From: an uncultured Agathobacter sp.
GTDB lineage: Bacteria > Bacillota > Clostridia > Lachnospirales > Lachnospiraceae
Length of the DNA: 44,277 nucleotides
Direction: 5' to 3'
NCBI GenBank assembly: GCA_945910395.1
Contig: CAMDYX010000020.1
Coordinates: 1-44,277 of the forward strand
The notes below the pieces were generated by a model. That model was not told the DNA's origin. It made no database searches and worked only from the letters and a program-made list of their open reading frames with translations. Made by a program: the position numbers and the translations under genes. Shown here in pieces: positions 17,076 through 26,391 of this stretch (its first letter is position 1; every line of letters begins with the position of its first letter).

Positions 17076-17159
17076 ATGGCACCTCCTATTTTATCATTAC
17101 TCGCCAGTTTCGGTGCTGCCTAAAAAAGGGCAGACTTCAAACCACACTGTGCGGCATAC
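17076..17159 (-). ncRNA. Candidate ribosomal protein L21 leader RNA
   Basis: The predicted 5' leader of rplU contains two short hairpins on the minus strand: CCGCA-CAG-TGTGG (17142-17154) and CTGCC with GGCAG around a T-rich loop (17116-17133). Firmicutes rplU genes often carry an L21 autoregulatory leader. Identity is inferred from position and folding. Confidence 0.45.
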
Positions 17160-17165
17160 TCAAGT

Positions 17166-17194
17166 ATAATAGCACAAGCCTTATCCCACGTCAA
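17166..17194 (-). promoter_or_regulatory. Sigma-A promoter of rplU
   Basis: On the minus strand, TTGACG (17189-17194), a 17-base spacer and TATTAT (17166-17171). The -35 lies within the last codons of rng. Confidence 0.75.
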
Positions 17195-18425
17195 CAACTT
17201 CTTTTAAAGATTTATGAACTTTTTTTCGGGTAATCTCAACGAGTCCAAGTCTTGTAATATCAATAAACTGGCAGGGAACAAGATCCTGCTTCAATTCCTG
17301 CTTTAAAAATGCAATCAGCTCATCCTCTGACTCCTTTTGCTCCATATTCATAAAATCAATCAGAATCATTCCGCTTATGTTTCGAAGGCGAAGCTGTCTT
17401 GCTGCTTCTTTGGCAGCTTCCTTATTGATGGATAAAACGGCAAAATCCTGATCCTTGTTTTTGCCTGACTTTAGGTTCTTTGAGGAATTCACATCAATTA
17501 CCGTTAAGGTTTCCAGTTGTTCGATAATGATATTCGCTCCTGAGGGAAGCCATACTTTATTTGCCAAAAGCTTTTCCACATTTCCCTCTATGTGATATAA
17601 CACAGAAAGAGATACCTGTGGATCGTCATAGAAATGAATCAGCTTTTGTTTTTCCAGATATGGAAGAAATTTGTCAATTTGTGCTTTGATTTCCGGAATA
17701 TCGGTATATATCCCATCATACATGGATTCTGTCCCACTCTCGGCAGATTCATTTGCAAAATTCCGAATCGTCTGAAGCCTTCTGATATATTCCGGATATG
17801 GCTGATACACATTTGCAAATGCGGATAAATGCCTGCTCTCTCTTATAATTGCATCATATTGTTCTACGAGCTTTTGGATATCTACAGTAAGCTCCTCGGA
17901 ACTTGCTTGCAAAGAATTTGTCCGAAGAACAATCCCATATCCTTTCTCTTCATGATCCGGGCACAGGCTTTTTAAGAGCTCTTTATGAGATACACGAACC
18001 TCTTCCGGCATTTTTTTGGATACGTTCAGTCCTGTATTTTGGGTTGTAAGAACAGCATAGGTTCCGTTTAACGTAAACCTCGTGGAAGCAACCGGATCCT
18101 TTGTTTTAACCGCATCCTTTACGATTTGTACCAGAAGCTCATCACCTTCACAGATGACTTTTTTATCGGATTGTTTTTTCGTAAAAACAGCATATTCTAC
18201 TTCAGACAAAGGAAGAAAGCATTTCTGCGTTGCAGAGATTTTGACAAATACAGCGCCAATATTACTTACCACATGTTCTACTCTTCCGATAAAAATATTG
18301 TTTAACGAACTATTCTCAGAAGAATACAATTCAAAATCAATAAAATCACGCTTATCGTTTAATGCAATGTAGGATATAAAATTTTTATTTTTAATTGAAA
18401 TCTTTGTAATTGCTAAACGGTTCAT
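17181..18425 (-). CDS. rng: Ribonuclease G (RNase E/G family)
   Basis: A 414-residue endoribonuclease for mRNA and rRNA processing. The S1 RNA-binding domain is at about 38-115 (NIFIGRVEHVVSNIGAVFV). The catalytic metal-binding aspartates are in TVIDVNSSKN (about 309-318) and MILIDFMNM (about 351-359). The protein ends soon after EITRKKVHKSLKEVVDVG, with no CPxC zinc-link that joins dimers in E. coli RNase E and G. The start lies 2 bp after the DUF2344 gene. Neighbours are the radical SAM pair upstream and rplU downstream, a typical clostridial order. Confidence 0.92.
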   Translation of the reverse strand: MNRLAITKISIKNKNFISYIALNDKRDFIDFELYSSENSSLNNIFIGRVEHVVSNIGAVFVKISATQKCFLPLSEVEYAVFTKKQSDKKVICEGDELLVQIVKDAVKTKDPVASTRFTLNGTYAVLTTQNTGLNVSKKMPEEVRVSHKELLKSLCPDHEEKGYGIVLRTNSLQASSEELTVDIQKLVEQYDAIIRESRHLSAFANVYQPYPEYIRRLQTIRNFANESAESGTESMYDGIYTDIPEIKAQIDKFLPYLEKQKLIHFYDDPQVSLSVLYHIEGNVEKLLANKVWLPSGANIIIEQLETLTVIDVNSSKNLKSGKNKDQDFAVLSINKEAAKEAARQLRLRNISGMILIDFMNMEQKESEDELIAFLKQELKQDLVPCQFIDITRLGLVEITRKKVHKSLKEVVDVG

Positions 18426-18427
18426 AC

Positions 18428-19144
18428 TTAGAGTTTTTCTCCCATATCCAGAAGTGGAATGAATTCTTCCTGTTCGTCTCTCGCATATACTTCCAGACGG
18501 TGAATCTGGATTGCGTTTTCATCGTAGGTCAGTCCGCATTTTTCATATAAAGAAGCAAGTACCAGCTCCGGCTTAATGTTGTCAATACTTCCGGTTGATA
18601 CCTTTAAGAAGAAGACAGGACCGGATTCATCCTCCTTCACTTTAAATTCATAAACCAGAGGCTTAAGGTCAACTTCACGTTCACTCTTCTTCGTCTGCTT
18701 TACAATAACGAAGCTTTTGGCATCCGTAAAGTATTCTTTGATGCTATTTGCCCATTCTGCAGCAGAAAGAGGCGAAGAATATCCCTCTTTTACAGATAAC
18801 CGATAATCTGCTGCTGCAACAATTGCCATAGAAGTTTTGGCATTGTCAGGGAGCCTTACATATCCGGTTACTTCAACCCCCTCAACCATAGCAGCATTTA
18901 ATCGTTTCATGGCTTCTTCAGTTGAGAAGCTTGAATTTACTTCAATGTCGAAATATTCTCCATCACTTGTGATTCCTACACCCAGAGGTGCAGCAAAAGA
19001 CATAATCTGATGTGGGGAAAAGCCTTCCGAATAACAGATGTCGATATTGGCTCTTCGAATAGCTTTTTGAAAATAGCGCATCATGTCAAGATGTCCAATA
19101 AACTTCATGGAGCCCCATTTACGAAATTTAATTCTTATCTTCAC
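18428..19144 (-). CDS. TIGR03936-family radical SAM-associated protein (DUF2344)
   Basis: A 238-residue protein of unknown exact function that accompanies the B12-binding radical SAM protein encoded just upstream. The N-terminal KIRIKFRKWGSMKFIGHLDM and FSPHQIMSFAAPLGVG are family signatures. The start is taken as GTG at 19144, because GGAGGA lies 6-7 bases upstream; an ATG at 19177 is possible but lies deep inside the upstream gene. The chosen start overlaps the upstream stop by 17 bp. A tRNA or rRNA modification role has been suggested for this pair; the sequence does not show a substrate. Confidence 0.87.
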   Translation of the reverse strand: MKIRIKFRKWGSMKFIGHLDMMRYFQKAIRRANIDICYSEGFSPHQIMSFAAPLGVGITSDGEYFDIEVNSSFSTEEAMKRLNAAMVEGVEVTGYVRLPDNAKTSMAIVAAADYRLSVKEGYSSPLSAAEWANSIKEYFTDAKSFVIVKQTKKSEREVDLKPLVYEFKVKEDESGPVFFLKVSTGSIDNIKPELVLASLYEKCGLTYDENAIQIHRLEVYARDEQEEFIPLLDMGEKL

Positions 19145-20996
19145 AGCAGACTCCTCCTTCAAATTGTTTTGCACCACATCCCGAGCAGCGCATACGGCAG
19201 TTTGGCGTTACTTGCTCCATATGTGCGTTTTTCCATTCGCGTATCATAAATTCCTTTGTTACTCCAATATCAATAAAATCCCATGGAAATACTTCATCTA
19301 ACGGACGCTTGCGGTATGCATAAAAATCAAGAGAAATTCCACACTCCTCAAAAGCATTCAGCCAGCGGTCGTAATCGAAAAATTCGTTCCAGGCATCAAA
19401 ATAGCCGCCATGCTCATATACATGACGAATTGCGGCGCCTACTTTTCTGTCTCCTCTTGCCAGAACTCCTTCTAAAACGGTTACATCAGCTTCGTGCCAC
19501 TTATAGCTGATACTTTTGCGGTTTAACTGCTCCTTCACATGATCGTTTACAATATGCGCACGATTTAAATATTCTTCCGGCGTAAACATACCTGCCCATT
19601 GAAATGGGGTAAATGGCTTTGGCACAAAGAAAGAGGTACTGATGGTAATCTGACATTTTCCATTACGCTCTTCCTTTGGAACGGTATCATAATATAAAGC
19701 GGCAACCTCATTGGCAAGCTCCGGGATTGCCCTCATGTCCTCCTCGGTTTCTGTAGGAAGACCAAGCATAAAATAGAATTTTACCTTGTTCCATCCTCCC
19801 CGGAATGCAGACTCTGATCCGTTTAATATATTTTCAAGGGTTAGCCCCTTGTTAATCACATTTCGCATCCGTTGCGAACCGGCCTCCGGTGCAAAGGTGA
19901 TACTGCTCTTCTTGACATCCTGTACCTTGCTCATTACATCAAGGGAAAAGGCATCAATTCGAAGAGACGGAAGTGAGATGTTAATATTCTTCTCTTTACA
20001 TTCTGTAATCAGAAAATCAATCAGTTCCGGTAGCTCCTTAAAATCAGAGGAGCTTAGAGAGCTTAGGGAAATCTCTTCATATCCGGTGGATTCAATCATC
20101 TTTTTTGCAAGATCTTTTAAATAAGCTAAAGATTTCTCCCGATTCGGGCGATAGATCATTCCTGCCTGACAGAAACGACACCCTCGGATACAGCCACGCT
20201 GAATCTCAAGAACCATTCGATCCTGGGTCGCTTTTATGAATGGAACAATGGGCTTGTCCGGATATGGTGCATGATTAAAGTCCATTTCCACCTGTTTTTT
20301 GATTTTTCCCGGAATGTCATTATAGATTGGGAGAAAGCTCTCGATTGTGCCATCCTCTTTATAGGTCACTTCATATAAAGATGGCACATAAATACCGGGA
20401 ATCTTTGCTGCTTGATGCAAAAATTCGGCACGGCTCATACCTGTCTGTTTCTTTTTCTTATATAGTTCAAACAGTGGATCATAGGAAATCTCTCCCTCTC
20501 CAATATAGAACATATCGAAGAATTCTGCGATAGGTTCCGGATTATAGGAGCAGGGACCACCACCGATGACAATGGGATCTTCCTCGGTACGTTCTTTTGC
20601 TGACAGAGGAATCATGGACAAATCCAGAATCTGCAGGATATTGGTATAGCACATCTCATATTGAAGAGTAATACCTAAAAAATCCGCATTTTTCACAGGC
20701 TCCTGTGACTCTAAGGAAAAAAGAGGTATCTTCTTTTCTTTTAAAATTTCATGAAGATCCGGCCAGGGCGAATACACACGCTCACACCATACGTCCTTAC
20801 GTTTATTAAACATATCATAGAGAATCTGTATTCCAAGATGGGACATTCCAATCTCATAGACGTCCGGAAAACACATCACAAACCGAATGTCAACCTCAGC
20901 CTTATTTTTGATGACAGAGTTTAATTCATTTCCGATATAGCGTGCAGATTTATCCACACGCATCAATATTTCATCACTTAATGCAAGCTTAACCAC
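19128..20996 (-). CDS. TIGR03960-family B12-binding radical SAM protein
   Basis: A 622-residue protein with an N-terminal B12-binding-like region (about 1-150, MCFPDVYEIGMSHLGIQIL) and a radical SAM core. The [4Fe-4S] motif CX3CX2C is in RGCIRGCRFCQAGMIYRP. The C-terminus carries another cysteine motif, CRMRCSGCG, and a CC pair. The start is GTG at 20996 (VVKLALSDEIL), with AAGGAG seven bases upstream; upstream ATGs fall inside repeat copy E. Function is unassigned; it is always paired with the TIGR03936 protein. Confidence 0.88.
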   Translation of the reverse strand: MVKLALSDEILMRVDKSARYIGNELNSVIKNKAEVDIRFVMCFPDVYEIGMSHLGIQILYDMFNKRKDVWCERVYSPWPDLHEILKEKKIPLFSLESQEPVKNADFLGITLQYEMCYTNILQILDLSMIPLSAKERTEEDPIVIGGGPCSYNPEPIAEFFDMFYIGEGEISYDPLFELYKKKKQTGMSRAEFLHQAAKIPGIYVPSLYEVTYKEDGTIESFLPIYNDIPGKIKKQVEMDFNHAPYPDKPIVPFIKATQDRMVLEIQRGCIRGCRFCQAGMIYRPNREKSLAYLKDLAKKMIESTGYEEISLSSLSSSDFKELPELIDFLITECKEKNINISLPSLRIDAFSLDVMSKVQDVKKSSITFAPEAGSQRMRNVINKGLTLENILNGSESAFRGGWNKVKFYFMLGLPTETEEDMRAIPELANEVAALYYDTVPKEERNGKCQITISTSFFVPKPFTPFQWAGMFTPEEYLNRAHIVNDHVKEQLNRKSISYKWHEADVTVLEGVLARGDRKVGAAIRHVYEHGGYFDAWNEFFDYDRWLNAFEECGISLDFYAYRKRPLDEVFPWDFIDIGVTKEFMIREWKNAHMEQVTPNCRMRCSGCGAKQFEGGVCCEDKN

Positions 20997-21017
20997 GTTC
21001 TTACTCCTTATATTCTC

Positions 21018-21139
21018 TCCCATTTCGGATTTGTGTTCCTGAATGAATTTTGCTACTTGAATCAGAACGTTTAAAAAGCGTCGGCACTTAATGAGCAATT
21101 TATTGCAAATTCATTCAGGAACACAAATCCAAAATGGGA
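21018..21139. repeat. Shortened, inverted copy of the palindromic repeat (copy E, 122 bp)
   Basis: Relative to copies B and C this copy is in the opposite orientation and lacks about 56 bp of one half; the join falls at a shared TGC. Both TCCC and GGGA termini are kept. The arms pair perfectly through CGGATTTGTGTTCCTGAATG-type sequence, with GGATTTG opposite CAAATCC where copy C has GGAATTG opposite CAATTCC. It lies between hisIE's terminator and the TIGR03960 gene. Confidence 0.88.
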
Positions 21140-21152
21140 ATATATTTATAAA

Positions 21153-21183
21153 AAACTCCGTAAGCATAAATCTTACGGAGTTT
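21153..21183 (-). terminator. Intrinsic terminator of the his operon
   Basis: A 12-bp perfect stem, AAACTCCGTAAG with CTTACGGAGTTT, a 7-base loop and a T run on the minus strand, 15 bp after the hisIE stop. Confidence 0.88.
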
Positions 21184-21198
21184 ATAGTAACGTATTTT

Positions 21199-22479
21199 TT
21201 ATCGTTGTGCAAGTTCGCCTGCAATATCTTCCCAGGTAATTCCCTTGTCGATCATAAGAATCATTAAATGGTACATAAAATCTGAGATTTCATATTTAAT
21301 TTCATCTGCATTAGGATTTTTTGCAGCAATAATAATTTCTGTACATTCCTCACCAAGCTTTTGCAGTATTTTATCACTTCCCATATCGATAATGTAGTTG
21401 GTATAGGAACCGTCCTTCGGGTTTTCTTTTCGATCCTTGATGATGGAATACACCTCTTCCAACACCTTCTGTGGATTCTTTTCCACATATTCTTTCTTTA
21501 CAATATTATTGAAAAAGCAGCTTCTGTTTCCGGTGTGGCAGGCAGCTCCAACCTGAGATACTTTTGCAAGGATCGTGTCGTAATCACAGTCTGCGGTAAG
21601 TGCCTTTACATATTGGATATGGCCTGAGGTAAGTCCTTTTGTCCAAAGCTCTTGGCGGCTTCTGCTGTAATAGGTCATTTTTCCGATATGTATGGTGGTG
21701 TCAAAGGCTTCCTCGTTCATATAGGCAAGCATGAGTACTTCATCGGTACGATAATCCTGAACAATGACCGGCACCATTCCGTCGGAATTTTTCTTAAGAT
21801 CCGACCATTTTAAATCCGGAGCAAAATTATCCATCTTAATGCCTTCTAAAGAAAGCATAGACTTAAACTTCATAATATCCGTTGTGATATCATTGATAAA
21901 ATCACCGGCAATTCCGCGGATTGTGCTTCGCTTTAGCATTTCAACAATCTGTTCATAGTTATATTCCGGAAGCTTTACGACATAAGGAACCGTTGTAATG
22001 TTCTCAATGGCATCCATAATATCCATATCCAGAACCAACAGCTCGTGAATGGATTCCTCTAAACTGCTATGGTATTTGTACAGGAAATCTACGTTGGAAA
22101 CAGAAACGAGAATACGGTCCTTTCCAAAGCGGGTGCTGGCCTCTGCAGCAAGCTCAATGCTGCTTAACTTGGAACCATTTAAGATGACCTGAAGGCATCC
22201 TGCATACATGAGTTTTTTTACGTCTTCGATACGCTGAATGTTTCCTCCGGCGCATACCTTTATTTCGAGGTTACGGTTGATGTTTTTAATGGTATTGATA
22301 TTTTTTTCGTGCTCAGTGTCATCGTCTGACAAATCAAAAATAATGATTTTATCGATACCACTGTCATTATAGATCTGACAAAGATCATATACGTTATCAA
22401 TTTCCGTGTGATCCTTAAAGGATTTCACAGCTTTCCCGTTTTTTAAGTATAAGGTGGCAACGATATTTTTCTGTTCCAT
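21199..22479 (-). CDS. hisIE: HisIE with N-terminal degenerate HisF-like domain
   Basis: A 426-residue fusion for histidine biosynthesis steps 2 and 3. The PRA-CH (HisI) domain is at about 223-330, with AYMNEEAFD, the metal motif DCDYD and [11 protein letters not shown]. The PRA-PH (HisE) domain is at about 340-426, with [11 protein letters not shown]. An extra domain at about 1-215 resembles HisF/HisA barrels: [20 protein letters not shown] matches the family GGGIRxxED region. Both catalytic aspartates of HisF appear replaced (Tyr11 in TLYLKNGK; Ser128 in LVSVSN), so the domain is probably non-catalytic. Last gene of the operon, 3 bp after hisB. Confidence 0.88.
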   Translation of the reverse strand: MEQKNIVATLYLKNGKAVKSFKDHTEIDNVYDLCQIYNDSGIDKIIIFDLSDDDTEHEKNINTIKNINRNLEIKVCAGGNIQRIEDVKKLMYAGCLQVILNGSKLSSIELAAEASTRFGKDRILVSVSNVDFLYKYHSSLEESIHELLVLDMDIMDAIENITTVPYVVKLPEYNYEQIVEMLKRSTIRGIAGDFINDITTDIMKFKSMLSLEGIKMDNFAPDLKWSDLKKNSDGMVPVIVQDYRTDEVLMLAYMNEEAFDTTIHIGKMTYYSRSRQELWTKGLTSGHIQYVKALTADCDYDTILAKVSQVGAACHTGNRSCFFNNIVKKEYVEKNPQKVLEEVYSIIKDRKENPKDGSYTNYIIDMGSDKILQKLGEECTEIIIAAKNPNADEIKYEISDFMYHLMILMIDKGITWEDIAGELAQR

Positions 22480-22482
22480 CTT

Positions 22483-23073
22483 CTATAAACTTCCTTTCGT
22501 TGAAAGAATATCGGTAATTCTCGGATCAAGTGTCGTTGCCTCATCAAGAGCCCGGGCAAATGACTTGAAAATTGCCTCGATCATATGATGATTGTTGCCC
22601 GGAGTAACTACCTTGATATGGAGATTCATACCAGCAGCATAGGAAATCGCATAGAAAAATTCCTTTACCATTTCTGTATCCATATATCCCACTCTGTCGG
22701 TGGTAAATTCTGCATCAAACTGTAAATAAGGTCTTCCTGATAAATCAATGGCGCATAAAACCAATACTTCATCCATTGGTAGCATGCAGCTTCCGTATCT
22801 CTTGATTCCCTTCTTATCACCGATCGCTTTTTTTATTGCATTACCGAGTACAATACCGCAGTCCTCGATAGTGTGGTGACAATCCACAGCGAGATCTCCC
22901 TCAACGTTTACATCCAGATCGAAAAAGCCATGCTTTGCAAAGCCTTCCAGCATATGGTTAAAAAAGCCGATTCCGGTATTGATGCTGGATTTTCCGGTTC
23001 CATCCACCGAAAAGCTTAAGGTGATATCCGTTTCTTTTGTTTTACGGGTCAATTTTGATACTCGTTCTGACAT
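22483..23073 (-). CDS. hisB: Imidazoleglycerol-phosphate dehydratase
   Basis: A 196-residue Mn-dependent monofunctional enzyme for step 6 of histidine synthesis. Signature motifs: GIGFFNHMLEGFAKHG, DCHHTIEDCGIVLG and the C-terminal GNNHHMIEAIFKSFARAL, which supply the metal-binding histidines. The start is the ATG at 23073 (MSERVSKLTRKT), which leaves a 10-bp gap to hisD; a longer frame overlaps hisD and is not supported. No phosphatase domain. Confidence 0.95.
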   Translation of the reverse strand: MSERVSKLTRKTKETDITLSFSVDGTGKSSINTGIGFFNHMLEGFAKHGFFDLDVNVEGDLAVDCHHTIEDCGIVLGNAIKKAIGDKKGIKRYGSCMLPMDEVLVLCAIDLSGRPYLQFDAEFTTDRVGYMDTEMVKEFFYAISYAAGMNLHIKVVTPGNNHHMIEAIFKSFARALDEATTLDPRITDILSTKGSL

Positions 23074-23083
23074 TTTTTGCACC

Positions 23084-24382
23084 TTACTTCCTTTCCTCTT
23101 CAAAACGCACTCGAATCGAATTTGCATGTGCCGTAAGCTGTTCGCACTCTGCAAAGTTTTCAATATCCTTATGTACCTTTTCCAGCGCCTCTTTCGAATA
23201 AGAAATAATGCTGGATTTCTTTATAAAATCATCTACGGACAAAGCAGAGAAGAATTTTGCGGTTCCGTTTGTGGGAAGTACATGATTTGGACCGGCAAAA
23301 TAATCCCCAAGAGGCTCAGAAGCATACTCGCCAATGAAAATAGCGCCTGCATTCTTAATCTTTGTCATCACATGGAAGGCATCCTTAGTCACAATCTCCA
23401 TATGCTCGGAGGCAATGGAATTTACAGCATCAATGGCATCATCCATAGTCTCTGCCACCAGAATATAGCCGTAGTTGTCTAAGGACTTCTGGATGATATC
23501 CTTCCTGGATAAAACAGCAACAAAGCTGTCTACTTCCTTTGACACCTGCTGGGCCAGCTCTTTGCTTGTAGTGATGAGAATTGCGGATGCCATCTCGTCA
23601 TGCTCTGCCTGAGATAATAAATCCGCTGCCACATAACGAGGATTTGCTGTCTCATCTGCCAGCACAAGAATCTCGCTGGGGCCTGCAATGGAATCAATGC
23701 TTACATAGCCAAATACAGCCTTCTTTGCAAGGGCAACATAAATGTTACCCGGTCCCACGATTTTATCTACCTTTGGTACACTCTCGGTTCCAAAGGCCAT
23801 TGCAGCAATGGCCTGGGCTCCGCCAACCTTGTAGATTTCATCTACGCCGGCCTCTTTTGCAGCAACAAGGGTGGAAGGATATACCTTTCCGTCCTTTCCC
23901 GGCGGAGTACACATCACAATACGAGGTACTCCTGCAACCTTTGCAGGAAGCACATTCATCAAAACAGAGGAAGGATAAACTGCTTTTCCACCCGGTACAT
24001 AGACACCGGCGATACCAAGGGGAGTAACCTTCTGCCCTAAGATAATGCCATCCTCTGTGGTAAACCAGGAGTTCTGGATCTGCTTTTCATGATATTTTCT
24101 GATGTTCACAAGTGCCTTTCGAATGACTTCCAAAAGCTTCTCATCCACCAGCTCATAGGCTTCCTGTATTTCTTCATCGGTTACCAGAAAATTCGAGGTA
24201 TTAATATCTGCTCCATCGAACTGTTTGGTATAAGAAAAAAGTGCCTGATCCTTTTTTTCTCTTACTGTAGCAATGATTTCATTTACACTTGCCTCAAACT
24301 TACCATAGCTGTTTGGGCTTCTCTTTAGGAGATTCTCTAAAATATTGTTCTTACTTTCCTCTGTAAGCTGTATAATTTTCAT
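23084..24382 (-). CDS. hisD: Histidinol dehydrogenase
   Basis: A 432-residue zinc enzyme that oxidises L-histidinol to L-histidine in two steps. Signature region VGPGNIYVALAKKAVFGYVS, IAGPSEILVLADE and LLSQAEHDEMASA (zinc and substrate ligands Gln/His) are intact, as is ASEHMEIVTKDAF with the catalytic Glu-His pair. Length is normal. It lies 12 bp after hisG. Confidence 0.97.
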   Translation of the reverse strand: MKIIQLTEESKNNILENLLKRSPNSYGKFEASVNEIIATVREKKDQALFSYTKQFDGADINTSNFLVTDEEIQEAYELVDEKLLEVIRKALVNIRKYHEKQIQNSWFTTEDGIILGQKVTPLGIAGVYVPGGKAVYPSSVLMNVLPAKVAGVPRIVMCTPPGKDGKVYPSTLVAAKEAGVDEIYKVGGAQAIAAMAFGTESVPKVDKIVGPGNIYVALAKKAVFGYVSIDSIAGPSEILVLADETANPRYVAADLLSQAEHDEMASAILITTSKELAQQVSKEVDSFVAVLSRKDIIQKSLDNYGYILVAETMDDAIDAVNSIASEHMEIVTKDAFHVMTKIKNAGAIFIGEYASEPLGDYFAGPNHVLPTNGTAKFFSALSVDDFIKKSSIISYSKEALEKVHKDIENFAECEQLTAHANSIRVRFEEERK

Positions 24383-24394
24383 GCTTCTGCTCCT

Positions 24395-25039
24395 TTATAG
24401 TACCGTTTTTAAATCACGAATCAGCTTCGTGATTCGTTCATTTTCCATTTTCATACTAACCTGATTAACAATTACCCGTGCAGAAAGCGGGCATACTTCT
24501 TCTAAAACTGTAAGTCCGTTTTCCTTTAAGGTGGTTCCTGTTTCTACTATATCACAAATTACCTCTGAGAGTCCAACAATTGGTGCAAGCTCAATGGAAC
24601 CATTTAGCTTAATGATTTCCACCGTCTGATGCTTTTTGTTGAAAAAGTAGTCCTTTGCTATATGAGGATACTTGGTTGCAACACGGATCTGCTCATGATG
24701 CTGTAACAAATCCCTGGCACTCTCCGGTCCACAGATACACATACGGCATTTCCCATAACCAAGATCAAGCACTTCATATACATTTCGGCCTTCCTCTAAA
24801 ATGGTGTCTTTTCCGACAATACCGATGTCTGCTGCACCATATTCCACGTAGGTCGGTACATCCGGCCCTTTTGCTAAGAAAAAGCGAAGCCTTTGCTCTT
24901 CATTTACAAAGATCAGCTTTCTGGTATCCTTGTCCTTCATTTCCTCGCAGGTGATACCAATCTGCTCAAAAAGCTCCATTGTCTTATTTGCAAGTCTTCC
25001 TTTACCCAGGGCAAAGGTCAAATATCTATCGTTATTCAT
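24395..25039 (-). CDS. hisG: ATP phosphoribosyltransferase, short form
   Basis: A 214-residue catalytic subunit for the first step of histidine biosynthesis (ATP plus PRPP). Motifs: [34 protein letters not shown] and the PRPP loop [18 protein letters not shown]-like segment near 165-183. It lacks the C-terminal regulatory domain of long HisG and therefore needs HisZ, encoded just upstream. The ATG at 25039 has GGAG six bases upstream and is preferred over an ATG at 25051. Confidence 0.95.
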   Translation of the reverse strand: MNNDRYLTFALGKGRLANKTMELFEQIGITCEEMKDKDTRKLIFVNEEQRLRFFLAKGPDVPTYVEYGAADIGIVGKDTILEEGRNVYEVLDLGYGKCRMCICGPESARDLLQHHEQIRVATKYPHIAKDYFFNKKHQTVEIIKLNGSIELAPIVGLSEVICDIVETGTTLKENGLTVLEEVCPLSARVIVNQVSMKMENERITKLIRDLKTVL

Positions 25040-25054
25040 CCTATACTCCATTTC

Positions 25055-26239
25055 TTATAGAAATTCGACTCTGCTGATATGATTTTTAGCAGCATAGTTA
25101 AAATAGTCCTCTTTTGTTTTTGTGTCATCAAACAGAACCGTCTGCACCATGGTTCCCTGAGTTCGAAGAATCTGAGCTTTCCGAATCGCTTCCGCAGCAT
25201 GCTCCTTTTCAAAAACAAGCAATGCAAAATTGTTTGGAAGATCAATTTCAATTTTTTGACGTGACAAAGCCAAAAGGAGCTGATCTACTATGATGCCAAA
25301 GCCGATTGCAGGGGCATTTTTCCCAAAATAGCCTAAAAGCTTATCGTAGCGTCCGCCCTTTACGATTGCCTCGCCGGTGCCAAAGGTATAGCCGGAGAAA
25401 ATAATACCGGTGTAATACTGATGGTCGCTTATGATTCCAAGCTCATAGGAAATATATTTTTCAATACCGTAGAACTTCAAATAATTGCGAAGCTCAATCA
25501 GCTGCTCGATTGCATCTGAAATCTCCGGATAATTCTTTGCCTTCTCCCTTGCTTCAAAAAGTGCCTCATCGGAAGAATCAAAGCTTGCAAGCAGACCAAA
25601 GAGCACCCTTAAATCCTCAGAAAGATGCAGGGTATCTGCAAATTCCTCTACCCCGAAGAAATTCTTGTTATGAAGAAGCTCTCTAAGCTGAGCTTCCTCC
25701 TCCTCATTCATCCTGGCTGCATGCAAAAGTCCAAGGAAAAACTGCGCATGTCCGACAGAAATCTGGAAGTCGTGTAGACCTGCAGCCTTTAATGACTCTA
25801 CCGTCATTGCAAGAATCTCGGCATCCGCTGAAATGGTAGCATCCCCGATCAACTCAGCGCCGCACTGGGTTGTTTCCTTCAACCGTCCTTTATAATCGGT
25901 GTAATTTACATAGGTATTTCCCAGATAACAAAGCTTAACCGGCATATCTTCTTCCAAATAATACTTTACTGCACTTCTGGCAATGGAAGGTGTAAAATCC
26001 GGTCGAAGAACCAAGGTATTTCCCTCTTTATCAAAAAACTTATATAAGTCCTTGGAAGGGGTGGTTCCGATTTCACGGCTGAAAATATTAAAGAATTCAA
26101 AGGTAGGTGTCTGAATATCATGATATCCATACTTTAAAAGTACCTGATGAAGCTTATCCTGAATATAAATTTTCTTCTGACATTCTCCATTGTAAATATC
26201 CCGCACCCCATCCGGTGTGTGTAATAACTCGTCTTTCAT
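25055..26239 (-). CDS. hisZ: ATP phosphoribosyltransferase regulatory subunit
   Basis: A 394-residue HisRS-like paralogue that forms a hetero-octamer with short HisG and gives histidine feedback control. Class II synthetase core motifs are visible: TPDGVRDIY, VLRPDFTPSIAR and GGRYDKLLGYFGKNAPAIGFG. The anticodon-binding domain of true HisRS is shortened. The start is the ATG at 26239, with TAGGAG seven bases upstream. First gene of hisZGDB-IE; hisC, hisH, hisA and hisF are not in the window. Confidence 0.93.
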   Translation of the reverse strand: MKDELLHTPDGVRDIYNGECQKKIYIQDKLHQVLLKYGYHDIQTPTFEFFNIFSREIGTTPSKDLYKFFDKEGNTLVLRPDFTPSIARSAVKYYLEEDMPVKLCYLGNTYVNYTDYKGRLKETTQCGAELIGDATISADAEILAMTVESLKAAGLHDFQISVGHAQFFLGLLHAARMNEEEEAQLRELLHNKNFFGVEEFADTLHLSEDLRVLFGLLASFDSSDEALFEAREKAKNYPEISDAIEQLIELRNYLKFYGIEKYISYELGIISDHQYYTGIIFSGYTFGTGEAIVKGGRYDKLLGYFGKNAPAIGFGIIVDQLLLALSRQKIEIDLPNNFALLVFEKEHAAEAIRKAQILRTQGTMVQTVLFDDTKTKEDYFNYAAKNHISRVEFL

Positions 26240-26281
26240 AATAACTCCTATAATAGTATATTCTTTCACTTTATACTTATT

Positions 26282-26372
26282 TGTTTGAATGAATTTGCAT
26301 ATTCAAATCCGAACACATTTTCATATAAGCAAATCGCTTTAATACGTTACAGTACTAATTTGCTACCATGTT
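26282..26372. repeat. Degenerate half copy of the palindromic repeat (copy F)
   Basis: GAATGAATTTGCATATTCAAATC and the spaced blocks CGCTTTAATACG and AGTACTAATTTGC match the left half of copy B with many changes. No closing arm is present. It lies inside the predicted 5' leader of the his operon. Confidence 0.6.
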
Positions 26373-26391
26373 ACCATGTGAAACAAACTAA

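Noticed and set aside
26240-26391. T-box or histidine attenuator in the his leader
   Set aside because: No T-box sequence, specifier hairpin or His-codon run was found; the leader is mainly repeat-derived.
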